Shown here: positions 18,001-27,600 of the stretch, piece after piece | How the letters are laid out: every line of letters begins with the position of its first letter | How positions within the stretch are numbered: position 1 is the stretch's first letter | Assembly: GCF_003049665.1 (NCBI RefSeq) | Contig: NZ_PYWM01000039.1 | Span: forward strand, 1-40,026 | Direction: 5' to 3' | Source: Lysinibacillus mangiferihumi | GTDB taxonomy: Bacteria > Bacillota > Bacilli > Bacillales_A > Planococcaceae | DNA length: 40,026 bases | The notes under the pieces: generated by a model | The model's input: the letters and a program-made list of their open reading frames with translations, nothing else | The model's database searches: none | Told to the model about the DNA's origin: nothing | Position numbers and translations under genes: made by a program

Positions 18001-19004
18001 TGCGACTCACCTTGTAATATATGCTGCCATAAAACTTTTGCAAATTGTGTCGTATCTGAAATATTGACAATTTGTCCGTTTATTGTTGCTGTTTGACTAT
18101 AGTCAATCCATTCATCGGCTATTACTTGTAATAGCGGATTCCCTAGCACTTTTTGTCCAAATGTCACTGCCTCTGTACCTGCAATGGATAGAGTAGGGGC
18201 ACTTTCAATTGTTGGTATGTTGGCTGCGTGGATAAATAAGAGCTGTGCGTATTGCTTTTTAACGTTTTCTACTTGCGTTATGAGGTCATCCGCATTTGTT
18301 GCTTCTTCACCTAAAAGAATGACATGTGCCCCTAGTGCTTGCGCTTCTCTCGCTAACGCTTGTCCAACCTTACCATTGGCCTTTGTACTAATTACATGCT
18401 GATTATCCAGAGGGACATAACTTGCTCCTGCTGTTACAAGCACCGTTCGTCCTGCTAATGGCTTTGAAGCGAAAAAATACTGTTGCACAAGTGCCGTAAT
18501 TTTCTCTGGCTCCTCTAAACGACCTTTCCCAACATAGCCACATGCTAAAAAGCCTTCTGACGGTTCGATAAATTGATAACCATCTGTTGCTAGTTGTGCC
18601 AAATTGCGCTTAACCGCTGGATGATCATACATATGGACATTCATCGCGGGTGCAATCCAAACAGGTACAGTAGTAGCAAGTAATGTCGTTGTTACCATAT
18701 CGTCTGCAATACCGTTTGCTAGTTTGCCAATCACATTGGCAGTTGCAGGTGCGACTAATATCAAATCTGCCCAGTCAGCTAAATCTATATGGGCAATGAC
18801 ATTTGAATCTTTTTCATCAAATGTATCGAAGTAGACATCATTTTTTGACATGACTTGAAAGCTTAACGGATTGACGAACTGCCGGGCTGATGCTGTCATA
18901 ATGACCTTTACACGGGCACCCGCCTGCGATAGTTTACTCACTAGCGCTACAGCTTTATAAACCGCAATACCACCTGAAACACAAAGTAAAATATTTTTAT
19001 TCAT
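17997..19004 (-). CDS. coaBC: CoaBC: intact CoaC decarboxylase with degenerate CoaB ligase half
   Basis: A 335-residue protein where the family normally has about 400. The N-terminal flavoprotein (1-180) should decarboxylate 4'-phosphopantothenoylcysteine and is intact: GGIAVYKA, catalytic His72 in HIDL, PAMNVHM (119-125) and Cys155 in ACGYVGKGRL. The C-terminal half should join phosphopantothenate to cysteine but is abnormal. The usual TAGGT.E.ID and N-SSGKMG motifs read TAGASYVPLD and TKANGKVG, losing the conserved Asn. The stretch that normally carries the AVADY, KIKK, NPDI and GFAAET motifs is largely missing; only about 60 poorly matching residues remain. The frame is open to the priA overlap, so this is not a simple frameshift. 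The gene order (rpoZ-coaBC-priA) is normal. Ligase function should be doubted. Confidence 0.88.
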   Translation of the reverse strand: MNKNILLCVSGGIAVYKAVALVSKLSQAGARVKVIMTASARQFVNPLSFQVMSKNDVYFDTFDEKDSNVIAHIDLADWADLILVAPATANVIGKLANGIADDMVTTTLLATTVPVWIAPAMNVHMYDHPAVKRNLAQLATDGYQFIEPSEGFLACGYVGKGRLEEPEKITALVQQYFFASKPLAGRTVLVTAGASYVPLDNQHVISTKANGKVGQALAREAQALGAHVILLGEEATNADDLITQVENVKKQYAQLLFIHAANIPTIESAPTLSIAGTEAVTFGQKVLGNPLLQVIADEWIDYSQTATINGQIVNISDTTQFAKVLWQHILQGESQ

Positions 19005-19030
19005 CTACAATGTCGTCCTTTCAAACGATA

Positions 19031-19060
19031 AGCTCCCAAAGGACAATTTCCTCGGGAGCT
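19031..19060. promoter_or_regulatory. Inverted repeat between rpoZ and coaBC
   Basis: AGCTCCC and GGGAGCT form a 7-bp outer stem around an inner AGGA/TCCT pairing, 27 bases before the coaBC start. On the minus strand no T run follows, so it is not a normal terminator; on the plus strand TTTTT follows after a few bases. It may be a partial terminator, a processing site or a leader structure in the coaBC untranslated region. Confidence 0.45.
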
Positions 19061-19134
19061 CTCGGCATTTTTGTATAATCAAAAAATCACTGCAGATTTT
19101 AACATTAACTGGCAAAAGCTTTATACCATCAATG

Positions 19135-19362
19135 TTAGATTTCGTCTTCGTACACAGCGGACTCATCCTGTGATACTTTCGTAAGTACACCTGCTGCTAC
19201 CTCTTCAAGTGCTTTTCCTACATATTTATAGGAAACATATTTGTGTAGGCGCTCAGTACCTTCTACTTCTTGCATTTGACGAGCGCGCTTTGATGCTAAA
19301 CTTACTAAAGAATATTTTGAATCAATTTCTTTCTTTAAGGCATCTACTGATGGGTATAACAT
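19135..19362 (-). CDS. rpoZ: RNA polymerase omega subunit
   Basis: A 75-residue omega subunit, of usual size for Firmicutes. It begins MLYPSVDALKKEIDSKYSLV and contains the conserved block SLASKRARQMQE; the KYVGKALEEVAAG segment fits the family C-terminal region. Omega helps fold and assemble the beta' subunit. AGAGGAGA lies inside the last codons of gmk and fixes the ATG. The gene is 4 bp after gmk, the conserved gmk-rpoZ pairing. Confidence 0.96.
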   Translation of the reverse strand: MLYPSVDALKKEIDSKYSLVSLASKRARQMQEVEGTERLHKYVSYKYVGKALEEVAAGVLTKVSQDESAVYEDEI

Positions 19363-19366
19363 TGGT

Positions 19367-19984
<618 letters not shown>

Positions 19985-20027
19985 TTATTCTCTATATCTC
20001 CCTTAATTTATAACAGATGCAGGCATG

Positions 20028-20903
20028 TTATTCGATATTTTGAACTTGCTCACGCATCTTTTCTAAAATTGTTTTTGCCTGAACTACTGCAACGGCTGCT
20101 TCTGTCGATTGATTTTTAGAACCTATCGTATTGATTTCACGATGGATTTCCTGCATTAAAAAGTCTAATTTACGCCCGATTGAAACGGTTTCTAGTAACG
20201 TTTCTTCCAGTTGGTTAAAATGACTATCTAATCGATCCAATTCTTCCGTTATGTCCACTCGTTCAGCAAATATCGCTACTTCTGCGAGTAAACGATCTTC
20301 TAAAAGCGCTACTTCTGCAATTTCAGCAATCCGTTCTACTAAACGCGTACGATATTTTTCAACAGCAAGTGAAGAACATGAACGTATTTGATTCACTTGT
20401 TCCATTAGCTGTTCTTTATATTGTACAACAACCTCTTGCAATTCTTGCCCTTCACGCTCACGCATTTGAATCAACTGTCCAATGGCTTCTGTTACCGCAT
20501 GTTCCACAGCACCTAATAAATCTTCTGGCGTTAGTTGCGGTTTTTCTTGCACTAATGCTTTCTCAAGCGCCAGTAGCTCCTGCATTGTCCATTTTTCTTC
20601 TAGCGGTACTTTACTTGCTAATTGTTCTTTTGCCTTACGATACGCTTCAATTAATGACCAATTAATTTCAATAGATTGCTCGACATTTTCTAAATCTTTT
20701 ACATATACCATCACATCAATTTTTCCTCGGGATAAAGCTTGTGAAATTAATTTCTTCGCAAAAACTTCTGCTTCAAGCCATTCTTTCGGAAATTTTGCAT
20801 GAATTTCTAAAAAACGATGGTTGACCGAGCGTATTTCTACGGTTAACTGAAAGTCTCTTGTTGTTGTGACACCTCTGCCAAAACCAGTCATACTACGCAC
20901 CAA
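20028..20903 (-). CDS. yloC: YicC/YloC family endoribonuclease
   Basis: A 291-residue YicC-like protein, first gene of the long housekeeping operon. It starts MVRSMTGFGRG, the family hallmark, followed by VEIRSVNHRFLEI. The C-terminal DUF1732 part has REINTIGSKNQ. Family members are nucleases acting on small RNAs and mRNA ends. TTG at 20903 is chosen because it places the conserved VRSMTGFGRG at the very N-terminus and has AAAGGTG upstream. A promoter with an extended -10 lies about 35 bp upstream. The middle of the protein is predicted long helix. Confidence 0.92.
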   Translation of the reverse strand: MVRSMTGFGRGVTTTRDFQLTVEIRSVNHRFLEIHAKFPKEWLEAEVFAKKLISQALSRGKIDVMVYVKDLENVEQSIEINWSLIEAYRKAKEQLASKVPLEEKWTMQELLALEKALVQEKPQLTPEDLLGAVEHAVTEAIGQLIQMREREGQELQEVVVQYKEQLMEQVNQIRSCSSLAVEKYRTRLVERIAEIAEVALLEDRLLAEVAIFAERVDITEELDRLDSHFNQLEETLLETVSIGRKLDFLMQEIHREINTIGSKNQSTEAAVAVVQAKTILEKMREQVQNIE

Positions 20904-20936
20904 GGTTCGTCACACCTTTCTTTGCATACTGGGATA

Positions 20937-20945
20937 ATTATAACA
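20937..20945 (-). promoter_or_regulatory. Extended -10 promoter of the yloC-spoVM operon
   Basis: On the minus strand TG (20945-20944), one base, then a perfect TATAAT (20942-20937), 34 bases before the yloC start. No good -35 at 17 bases; an inverted repeat CGTCAT-TT-ATGACG (20953-20966) occupies that place and could be an activator or repressor site. Confidence 0.6.
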
Positions 20946-21044
20946 TAAGCTCCGTCATTTATGACGTCTCTCCACAAAAAAATCGCTAGAGCAAAAATTA
21001 ATTCTACCACATCTGAAGCTATATTTTAATATTCACCTAAAAAA

Positions 21045-21053
21045 TGCTATGAT
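21045..21053 (+). promoter_or_regulatory. Possible extended -10 promoter of rqcH
   Basis: TG-C-TATGAT (TG 21045-21046, hexamer 21048-21053) on the plus strand; the hexamer is one base from consensus. The -35 position reads TTTAAT, a weak match. It would give a leader of roughly 150 bases. Confidence 0.4.
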
Positions 21054-21208
21054 AAACATACTAAAAAAGCATTCGTGCTTGAAATGGCTGTTTTGGGAAC
21101 ACTTTATAAAATCATGAATTGCACCATTGTAGTTCGTTTTAGCAGACCTTTTCAGCGCAAATACGAAAAATACAATGATGCATTATATCGTTGGAAAGAG
21201 GAATTAAA

Positions 21209-22903
21209 ATGGCATTTGATGGTTTATTTACTTATTCAATGACAACAGACCTACAAAAATTAGTAACAGGTCGTATTACGAAAATACATCAACCTAACGC
21301 TCAGGAAGTTGTTTTACAAATCCGTGCAAATGGAGGGAACCATAAATTATTATTTTCTATCCATCCTTCCTATGCACGTGTTCATCTTACAGAGCAAACA
21401 ATCGAAAACCCTGCTGAGCCCCCTATGTTTTGTATGCTTTTACGTAAGCATCTAGAGGGTGGTTTTATTTCTTCTATTAAACAGCATGAGTTAGATCGTA
21501 TTATTATAGTAGAAATCCAAAGTAAAAATGAAATCGGTGATCCTATTGTACGGGAACTACATGCAGAAATTATGGGTCGCCATAGTAACCTGTTATTAAT
21601 AGATACAGAACAAACTAAAATTATCGACAGTTTGAAACATTTATCACCTTCGATGAATAGTTTCCGAACAATATTACCAGGACAGCCTTATATCGCCCCA
21701 CCTGCACAAAATAAATGGCAACCTCTTACGGTCGATGATGAGCAAGTAGCTGCATTTTTCGCAGAGCCAAAAACCGCTAAAGAAGTTGTGTCGCAATTTA
21801 TTGGCTTTTCTCCATTACATGCAGAGGAGTTGTTATTTCGCTTAACCGCCACGTCAAACAAAGTAGGTTGCTTCAAGGACTTTATGGCAGATTTTAATGA
21901 TGGTGGCAAAGAACCGATGTATGTTTACGCGCATGGTAAAACATACTTCTCCCCAATTGCTTTAACACATTTACAAGGAGAGAAAACTGCCTACCCAAAT
22001 GTACATGAGCTTCTTGACCGTGTATTCTTTGCTCGCGCGGAACGAGATCGTGTGAAGCAACAAGCAGGCGATTTAGAACGCTGGCTACAAAACGAAATCG
22101 ATAAACTATCATTAAAAATCAAAAAACTGACGAAAGACTTTGAACGCGCCTCCAAATTAGATCAGTTCCAATTGTATGGGGAACTATTGATGGCCAATAT
22201 TTACGCTTTTGAAAAAGGTGTGAAGGAAGTGACCGTCACAAACTATTACAGTGAATCTGCTGAACAAGTGACGATTCCGGTAAGTGAGCGTAAAACACCG
22301 ATTGAAAATGCACAAAGTTATTACACGAAATATACGAAGGCTAAAAATGCCCTTATTATGGTGCAAGAGCAACTCGAAAAAACGAGAGACGAAATAACTT
22401 ATTTTGAGATGTTAGCGCAACAAGTGCAACAAGCATCGCCTGGTGATATCGAAGAGATTCGTGAAGAATTAGCGGAACAAGGCTATTTAAAACTTCGTCA
22501 CGCCAAGAAAAAGAAAAAGCAGCTTAAACCTGAACCCGAACATTATCTATCATCTACAGGAACGCCCATTTCTGTAGGGAAAAACAACAAGCAAAATGAT
22601 ATGCTGACATTTAAAATAGCAAAACGTACAGATATTTGGCTACATACAAAAGATATACCAGGCTCTCATGTAGTCATTCACGCCGCTAATCCAGATGATA
22701 CGACATTGCGAGAAGCCGCAACACTTGCCGCATATTTCTCAAAAGCACGCGACTCATCCTCTGTGCCGGTAGATTATACGGAAATACGACAAGTGAAAAA
22801 GCCTAATGGTGCCAAACCAGGATTCGTTATTTACTTCGAACAAAAAACATTGTTTATAGATCCCGATGAAACGGTTATTTTACAATTAAAGAAACAGTCT
22901 TAA
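21209..22903 (+). CDS. rqcH: Ribosome quality control protein RqcH (NFACT/FbpA family)
   Basis: A 564-residue protein that binds stalled 50S subunits and directs C-terminal alanine tailing of the nascent chain. Older annotations call it fibronectin-binding protein FbpA. Domains in order are NFACT-N (about 1-240, starting MAFDGLFTYSMTTDL), coiled-coil arms (about 270-420) and NFACT-R (about 435-560, with FKIAKRTDIWLHTKDIPGSHVVI). Asp96-Arg97 in ELDRIII matches the DR pair needed for alanine tailing in Bacillus. The ATG at 21209 follows GAAAGAGGAATTAAA; an upstream in-frame TTG at 21191 is less likely. It is divergent from yloC, much as yloA lies near yloC in Bacillus. Confidence 0.96.
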   Translation: MAFDGLFTYSMTTDLQKLVTGRITKIHQPNAQEVVLQIRANGGNHKLLFSIHPSYARVHLTEQTIENPAEPPMFCMLLRKHLEGGFISSIKQHELDRIIIVEIQSKNEIGDPIVRELHAEIMGRHSNLLLIDTEQTKIIDSLKHLSPSMNSFRTILPGQPYIAPPAQNKWQPLTVDDEQVAAFFAEPKTAKEVVSQFIGFSPLHAEELLFRLTATSNKVGCFKDFMADFNDGGKEPMYVYAHGKTYFSPIALTHLQGEKTAYPNVHELLDRVFFARAERDRVKQQAGDLERWLQNEIDKLSLKIKKLTKDFERASKLDQFQLYGELLMANIYAFEKGVKEVTVTNYYSESAEQVTIPVSERKTPIENAQSYYTKYTKAKNALIMVQEQLEKTRDEITYFEMLAQQVQQASPGDIEEIREELAEQGYLKLRHAKKKKKQLKPEPEHYLSSTGTPISVGKNNKQNDMLTFKIAKRTDIWLHTKDIPGSHVVIHAANPDDTTLREAATLAAYFSKARDSSSVPVDYTEIRQVKKPNGAKPGFVIYFEQKTLFIDPDETVILQLKKQS

Positions 22904-23373
22904 AAATAGCAATAGAGAAGAAGTGTTAGATTGATCGCCATCAATCTAACACTTCTTTTGCTATGCCTTTGTTATCTGCTAGCGTGATTGCTTTCCACAG
23001 GCATTCGTAAGACGCTAGTATGAACTAAGTATTCACTTCTATTTTTTTGATGATTACAAAAGAAAAAACAGCTACGTTCTCACATAATAAATACCAATCT
23101 TTCACCGAATCCTTGCACTTTTTTAAAAATTTTATCGTTATGTCCTAGCCCCTATTCTTTTCCGTTGTTCATTCTCAGTAATCCGTACTATATAACGATA
23201 AAAATTTGTGTCCATTTCAATTTTTACAGGCAATGTGCCCTATCATGAAAAGAAAAGATTTTCAGCATGAATATTCTGAACTGTTTCTATCTCCGGTTAT
23301 TGACTTCTTGCTTACACGATGTCTTAATTTAACTATAAATAATTTTAAAGCAATTCAGAAAGGGCGTATTACT
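22904..23373. other. Intergenic region rqcH / chemoreceptor
   Basis: 470 bp without a gene. The rqcH terminator is at its start. An inverted repeat CTAGCGT / ACGCTAG with a 26-base loop lies at 22979-23018 and has no T run. A weak promoter-like pair TTGTTC (23165-23170) and CTATAT (23188-23193), 17 bases apart, could drive the chemoreceptor with a leader of about 170 bases. An open frame continues upstream of the chemoreceptor start from 23206, but its codons look unlike a protein N-terminus. Confidence 0.6.
22918..22959 (+). terminator. Terminator of rqcH
   Basis: A perfect 18-bp stem (AAGAAGTGTTAGATTGAT and its complement) with loop CGCC and a T run, 15 bases after the rqcH stop. Confidence 0.92.
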
Positions 23374-25059
23374 ATGTCTGTTGGCAAAAAATTAAGCTTC
23401 GGTTTTTTCTCGATTATTTTTATCTTATTTATGTCTTTGCTTATTTTATTCAACCAATTTTCCAATATTGAGAAGAAAGTTGAAGCTGCATTAGAAGACC
23501 GCGTTTCCCAAGTAGAACTGTCAGATAGCATTCAATTTGAAATGGCAATGCAAGGTCTTTTTATTCGCGCAATGTTTATAGAAGATACAGCAAGTAATAA
23601 GGATAGTTTAATTAAACACGCTGGATTGTTAGATGAGCACGTTGCCGAAATTGCAAAAAAAGCAGATTCGCCCGAAATGGTTGAATATGCCAAAGAACTT
23701 GATACATATAACGATGCTTTTAACAAAGCAGCTGATCGTGCTTTAGCTTTACATGATGAAGGAAAATTAGATGAGGCATTAAAAATAGTCAATAGTGATG
23801 CACAACAAGCAAACCTAGGACTACTAGAAGTCTCAAATAAAGTTGTCGATTACCAAAAAACACAGCTAGAGAATATTACAGCAGAATCTAAAGAAGCAGT
23901 AAAAAATTCACAAATCATTTCGATTATAGCGATTATTATTGGAGTAGCACTTGGCATATTCCTAATGCTTTATGTACATCGCAAAGTTACTAGCCCTTTA
24001 AAATCAGTTGTAGCCGCTGCCAACAACATTGCAAACGGTGAATTATATCATCAAGATATTACCAATCACTCCAAAGATGAAATCGGGCAACTGGCAATAG
24101 CCTTTAATACGATGAAAAGTAACTTAAGTAGTTTAATGACACATATCCAAGGAAATTCAGAACATTTAACAGGTGCAGCCGAGGAGTTAACGGCTTCTAC
24201 TGAAGAAGTTTCTGCTACAACAGAAGAAGTTTCTTCACGCATTAATGAAACCGCCGCCGCGGCCGAAACCGCAACAATTGCTGCAAAGGAAAGTGCTGCC
24301 GCCATGGATGAAACAGCTACAGGTGTACAACGTATTGCAGAAGCAACACAACAGCTTCACCATAGTGCCATCGCTACATCAGAAACAGCCAATACAGGGA
24401 ACAATATAATAGAAGAAGCCCAACAGCAAATGAATGTAATCAATGATTCTACTCAACTTATTAACACACTCGTTCAAAAACTAAGTAAACAATCAGTAGA
24501 AATCAGCAATATTACAGAAGTTATTACAACAATTACAGATCAAACCAACCTGCTCGCTCTAAATGCCGCTATCGAAGCAGCACGCGCAGGTGAACACGGG
24601 AAAGGATTTGCTGTTGTAGCGGATGAGGTGCGCAAGCTAGCCGAAGAATCAAAACGATCAGCTAATAAAATTGTCGCTTTAACACAAGATATTCAACAAG
24701 ATACAAAAAATGTTGAAAAAGCAGTAGTCGATGGTCTTCATTCTGTAAATGATGGTGTTAAAATGATTGGAGAAGCAGGCATTGCTTTCGAATCCATTGT
24801 CCAAGCCATTACAACGATGTCCGATCAAATTGAAGATATTTCAGCAACATCAGAAGAAATATCTGCTAGCGCTGAACAAGTAGCCGCATCAGTTGCTGAG
24901 ATTGCTTACGGCGCTTCAGCAAGTGCGGATAATACAAAGATTATTGCCGAAGCAATGAAAGAACAAGCAGCAACAATTCAACAAGTAAACTTCGTTGCAA
25001 CAGAATTAAGCGAGAAATCTTTAGAGTTGCAAAATCAGATTCACCAATTTAAGTTATAA
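23374..25059 (+). CDS. Methyl-accepting chemotaxis protein
   Basis: A 561-residue chemoreceptor. TM1 is about 10-30, an extracellular mainly helical sensor of the four-helix-bundle type about 31-178, TM2 about 180-202, HAMP 203-256, and the signalling domain about 265-545. The conserved hairpin tip is [24 protein letters not shown], followed by [13 protein letters not shown]. The flanking helices are rich in Ala/Glu/Gln, with likely methylation sites. I start it at ATG 23374 with AAAGGGCG upstream, because the extra 56 residues of the longer frame have no family counterpart and would displace TM1. The ligand cannot be read from the sequence. It sits alone between terminators, next to a peptide importer operon. 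No C-terminal receptor-tethering pentapeptide is seen. Confidence 0.93.
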   Translation: MSVGKKLSFGFFSIIFILFMSLLILFNQFSNIEKKVEAALEDRVSQVELSDSIQFEMAMQGLFIRAMFIEDTASNKDSLIKHAGLLDEHVAEIAKKADSPEMVEYAKELDTYNDAFNKAADRALALHDEGKLDEALKIVNSDAQQANLGLLEVSNKVVDYQKTQLENITAESKEAVKNSQIISIIAIIIGVALGIFLMLYVHRKVTSPLKSVVAAANNIANGELYHQDITNHSKDEIGQLAIAFNTMKSNLSSLMTHIQGNSEHLTGAAEELTASTEEVSATTEEVSSRINETAAAAETATIAAKESAAAMDETATGVQRIAEATQQLHHSAIATSETANTGNNIIEEAQQQMNVINDSTQLINTLVQKLSKQSVEISNITEVITTITDQTNLLALNAAIEAARAGEHGKGFAVVADEVRKLAEESKRSANKIVALTQDIQQDTKNVEKAVVDGLHSVNDGVKMIGEAGIAFESIVQAITTMSDQIEDISATSEEISASAEQVAASVAEIAYGASASADNTKIIAEAMKEQAATIQQVNFVATELSEKSLELQNQIHQFKL

Positions 25060-25070
25060 AACAACAATTA

Positions 25071-25125
25071 AACATTCTAGGTCAACGCTGAAACCGAGAC
25101 AGCGTTTATCCTAGAGTGTTTTTTT
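25071..25125 (+). terminator. Terminator of the chemoreceptor gene
   Basis: Two-part stem AACATTCTAGG..AACGCTG / CAGCGTT..CCTAGAGTGTT ending in seven T on the plus strand, 11 bases after the stop codon. Confidence 0.88.
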
Positions 25126-25834
25126 ACACATTTTTTTATAAATAATTGGATAAACCAATTAATAACAAATGGATATTTTGACATAAAATCATTTTTATAC
25201 AAAATATAGCTTACTTTGTTGATTTCTGTCGAAAAGAGGATACTGCAAAAACAAAAATCTATTCTTAATTGAAAAACACACCACATTTTTTATAAAAACT
25301 AGCGATGATAAAGGCAAATGAATTATTTCAAAAAAATATTAGACTACTTTTTTGCGCTAAAATCCCCCTATAAACAACATAAATAGTCATGTTAAATCAT
25401 ACAATTTTCTCTCATTTTCCCTTTTTTTCTCTCCCAAAGCTAAATACTAGATAAATACAAAACAAAATTTTTATATATCATTTATAGATAGTATTATTCC
25501 TATTTTTAGATTAGAAACTGCAAAAAATTACCTAATAAAAAATCATATTCACTTAGTTTTACGATGATTTTCTACAAAACTATAAAAATTCTTCAAGGTA
25601 GAACATCCGTGACTTTCGAATCATTTTTTATTTCGTAATAATATTAACGAAAAAATAGGAATTTTCCGTATAGTAAATCATTTTTTTGATTTTGTTTCAT
25701 TTTTGATATTTTTAGCTATTTTAAATCAAATTATCATTATTTAAACACTTTCGTACTCTAAAGTGATAAACAGAAGAAAATTATTATTCTTGTAAATGTC
25801 AGATAATACTATATAAATTTGAATCTTTTTTATT

Positions 25835-25862
25835 TTGTGCACAATGATTTTTTTGGTATATT
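25835..25862 (+). promoter_or_regulatory. Possible promoter of the oppABCDF operon
   Basis: TTGTGC (25835-25840) and TATATT (25857-25862) separated by 16 bases, about 40 bp before the oppA ribosome site (GGGGGAT). The -10 has one mismatch and the -35 three. Confidence 0.4.
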
Positions 25863-25909
25863 AAATAGGAGCTTCAAAGAAGGCTTAAAATTATATAAGG
25901 GGGATTTAC

Positions 25910-27562
25910 ATGATTAAAAACAAAAAGTTTTTATTACTAACAGTCCTTGCAGTATTTTCATTAGTTCTTGCTGCATGTGGCTTCGGTGGAGATAAGTCTG
26001 ATAATTCTTCATCTTCAGACGGTAACAAAGATTCTGGTTCAAAAGCTAAAGAGCTTAATGTAGCAATCGCTTCAGAACCACCTTCTTTACACCCAGGACT
26101 TGCATCGGATACTGATTCTAGTGCAATCTTAACTAACATTTTTGAAGGTCTAGTTGTTGTAGACCAAGAAGGTACCCCTACTCCAGGTATGGCTGAGAAG
26201 TGGGAGATTAGTGATGATAAAAAGACTTATACGTTCAAATTACGTGATGCAAAATGGTCAAATGGCGATCCAGTTGTAGCAGGTGATTTTGAATATGCTT
26301 GGAAATGGGCTTTAAATCCAGAAAACCTTTCACAGTATGCTTCTATTTTCTACCCAATTAAAGGGGCTCAAGCATACAACGAAGGAGGCGGTTCTGTTGA
26401 TGCTATTGGTATCAAAGCAGAAGATGACAAAACTTTAGTTGTAACTTTAGAAAACCCAACTCCATATTTCCTAGAATTAACAGGATTCAAAACTTATTTA
26501 CCAATTAACCCAAAAGTGGCTGAAGCTAATGAAGATTGGTACGCAGACGCTGGTGAAAATTACGTAACAAATGGTCCTTATAAATTAAGCGATTGGAAAC
26601 ATAGCGATTCTATCGTTCTTACAAAAAATGAAGATTATTGGAATGCATCAAATGTTGACGTTACTACTGTCAATGTTGCTATGATTGAAAAAGAATCAGT
26701 TGTTGCTACTAACTTTAAATCTGGTTCACTTGACTATATCGGTAAACCATTCCAAACAGTAGACCTTAATGCAATTGATGAATTCAAAAAAGATGGTTCT
26801 TTAAAAATCAAGGACGAAGCAAGTGTTTATTGGTATAAATTCAATACAAAAGACAAAATTATGTCTAATGTGAATATCCGTAAAGCGCTTACATTAGCAA
26901 TCGATCGTCAAACATTAATTGATAACGTAACTAAAGGTGAGCAAAAACCGGCTCTAGGTATGGTTCCATTATCAGTTCCTGGATTTGAAGAAGACCGTGG
27001 TTACTACAAAGATAATGATGTTGATGAAGCAAAAGCTGCTCTTGAAGCTGGGATGAAAGAACTTGGTATTAAAGACCCTAAAGATATTAAAGTTAACATT
27101 TCATTTAACACTTCTGAAGGGCACGCAGCAATCGCTCAATATATCCAAGAAGAGTGGAGTAAAAAACTTGGTATTACATCTCAGTTAGATAACTCAGAAT
27201 GGCAAGTTTATTTAGAAAAATTAAAAACTGGTGACTATCAAATCGGTCGTATGGGCTGGGTAGCTGACTATATCGACGCATATACATTCCTTGAAATGTA
27301 TGATACGGCTAAAAACGGTAACAACCAAACAGGTTGGGAAAATGCTCAATACAAAGATTTATTGACAAAAGCAGTTGCTGAAGTAGACGAAGCTAAACGT
27401 CTTGATTATTTAAAACAAGCTGAAGCAATTGCTATGACAGAATTCCCAGTTGCACCTATTTACTACTACACTCACTTATCTGTAGTTAAAGAAAATATTG
27501 AAAACTTAGATACGAATCCAACTGGTGACATCCACTTTAAAGATGTAAAGATTAAAGAATAA
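25910..27562 (+). CDS. oppA: Oligopeptide ABC transporter, substrate-binding lipoprotein
   Basis: A 550-residue family 5 extracellular binding protein. A lipoprotein signal ends in the lipobox LAAC with Cys23 as lipidated residue, followed by a Ser/Gly/Asp-rich linker. The peptide-binding fold includes ATNFKSGSLDYIG, NIRKALTLAIDRQTLIDNV and the C-terminal WVADYIDAYTFLEMYDT typical of OppA/DppE proteins. AAGGGGGA precedes the ATG. It is the first gene of a complete importer operon, and a hairpin after it probably favours more binding protein than membrane parts. Peptide length and specificity cannot be read from the sequence. Confidence 0.95.
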   Translation: MIKNKKFLLLTVLAVFSLVLAACGFGGDKSDNSSSSDGNKDSGSKAKELNVAIASEPPSLHPGLASDTDSSAILTNIFEGLVVVDQEGTPTPGMAEKWEISDDKKTYTFKLRDAKWSNGDPVVAGDFEYAWKWALNPENLSQYASIFYPIKGAQAYNEGGGSVDAIGIKAEDDKTLVVTLENPTPYFLELTGFKTYLPINPKVAEANEDWYADAGENYVTNGPYKLSDWKHSDSIVLTKNEDYWNASNVDVTTVNVAMIEKESVVATNFKSGSLDYIGKPFQTVDLNAIDEFKKDGSLKIKDEASVYWYKFNTKDKIMSNVNIRKALTLAIDRQTLIDNVTKGEQKPALGMVPLSVPGFEEDRGYYKDNDVDEAKAALEAGMKELGIKDPKDIKVNISFNTSEGHAAIAQYIQEEWSKKLGITSQLDNSEWQVYLEKLKTGDYQIGRMGWVADYIDAYTFLEMYDTAKNGNNQTGWENAQYKDLLTKAVAEVDEAKRLDYLKQAEAIAMTEFPVAPIYYYTHLSVVKENIENLDTNPTGDIHFKDVKIKE

Positions 27563-27600
27563 ATAATTTTGTTAACAATTTCTTTTTAAGCTCTAGCTGA

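Larger units (their letters stand above)
20904..21208. other. Divergent intergenic region yloC / rqcH
   Basis: About 305 bp with no gene that I can support. It holds the yloC extended -10 promoter at the left, an inverted repeat (20953-20966), and a possible extended -10 promoter for rqcH at 21045-21053. The last 150 bp is an AT-rich leader ending in the rqcH ribosome site GAAAGAGGA. Confidence 0.7.
25060..25909. other. Long AT-rich intergenic region upstream of oppA
   Basis: 850 bp between the chemoreceptor and oppA with no gene that I can support. The chemoreceptor terminator is at the start and a likely oppA promoter at the end. The rest is very AT-rich with homopolymer runs. AATTTTCCGTATAGT at 25660-25674 matches 11 of 15 positions of the CodY consensus AATTTTCWGAAAATT, too weak to claim. 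A 69-codon minus-strand frame at 25077-25286 overlaps the terminator and looks random. Confidence 0.65.

Noticed and set aside
23080..23200. Sigma-D (motility) promoter for the chemoreceptor
   Set aside because: TAAA and CCGA-like elements exist but the spacing is wrong for a sigma-D promoter.
23206..23373. 56-residue N-terminal extension of the chemoreceptor
   Set aside because: It has no family counterpart, would displace the first membrane helix, and a better ribosome site precedes ATG 23374.
25077..25286. 69-codon minus-strand frame
   Set aside because: It overlaps the chemoreceptor terminator, is built from AT-rich codons and lacks a ribosome site.
25660..25674. CodY box upstream of oppA
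   Set aside because: It matches 11 of 15 positions in very AT-rich DNA, 250 bp from oppA, which is too weak to call.
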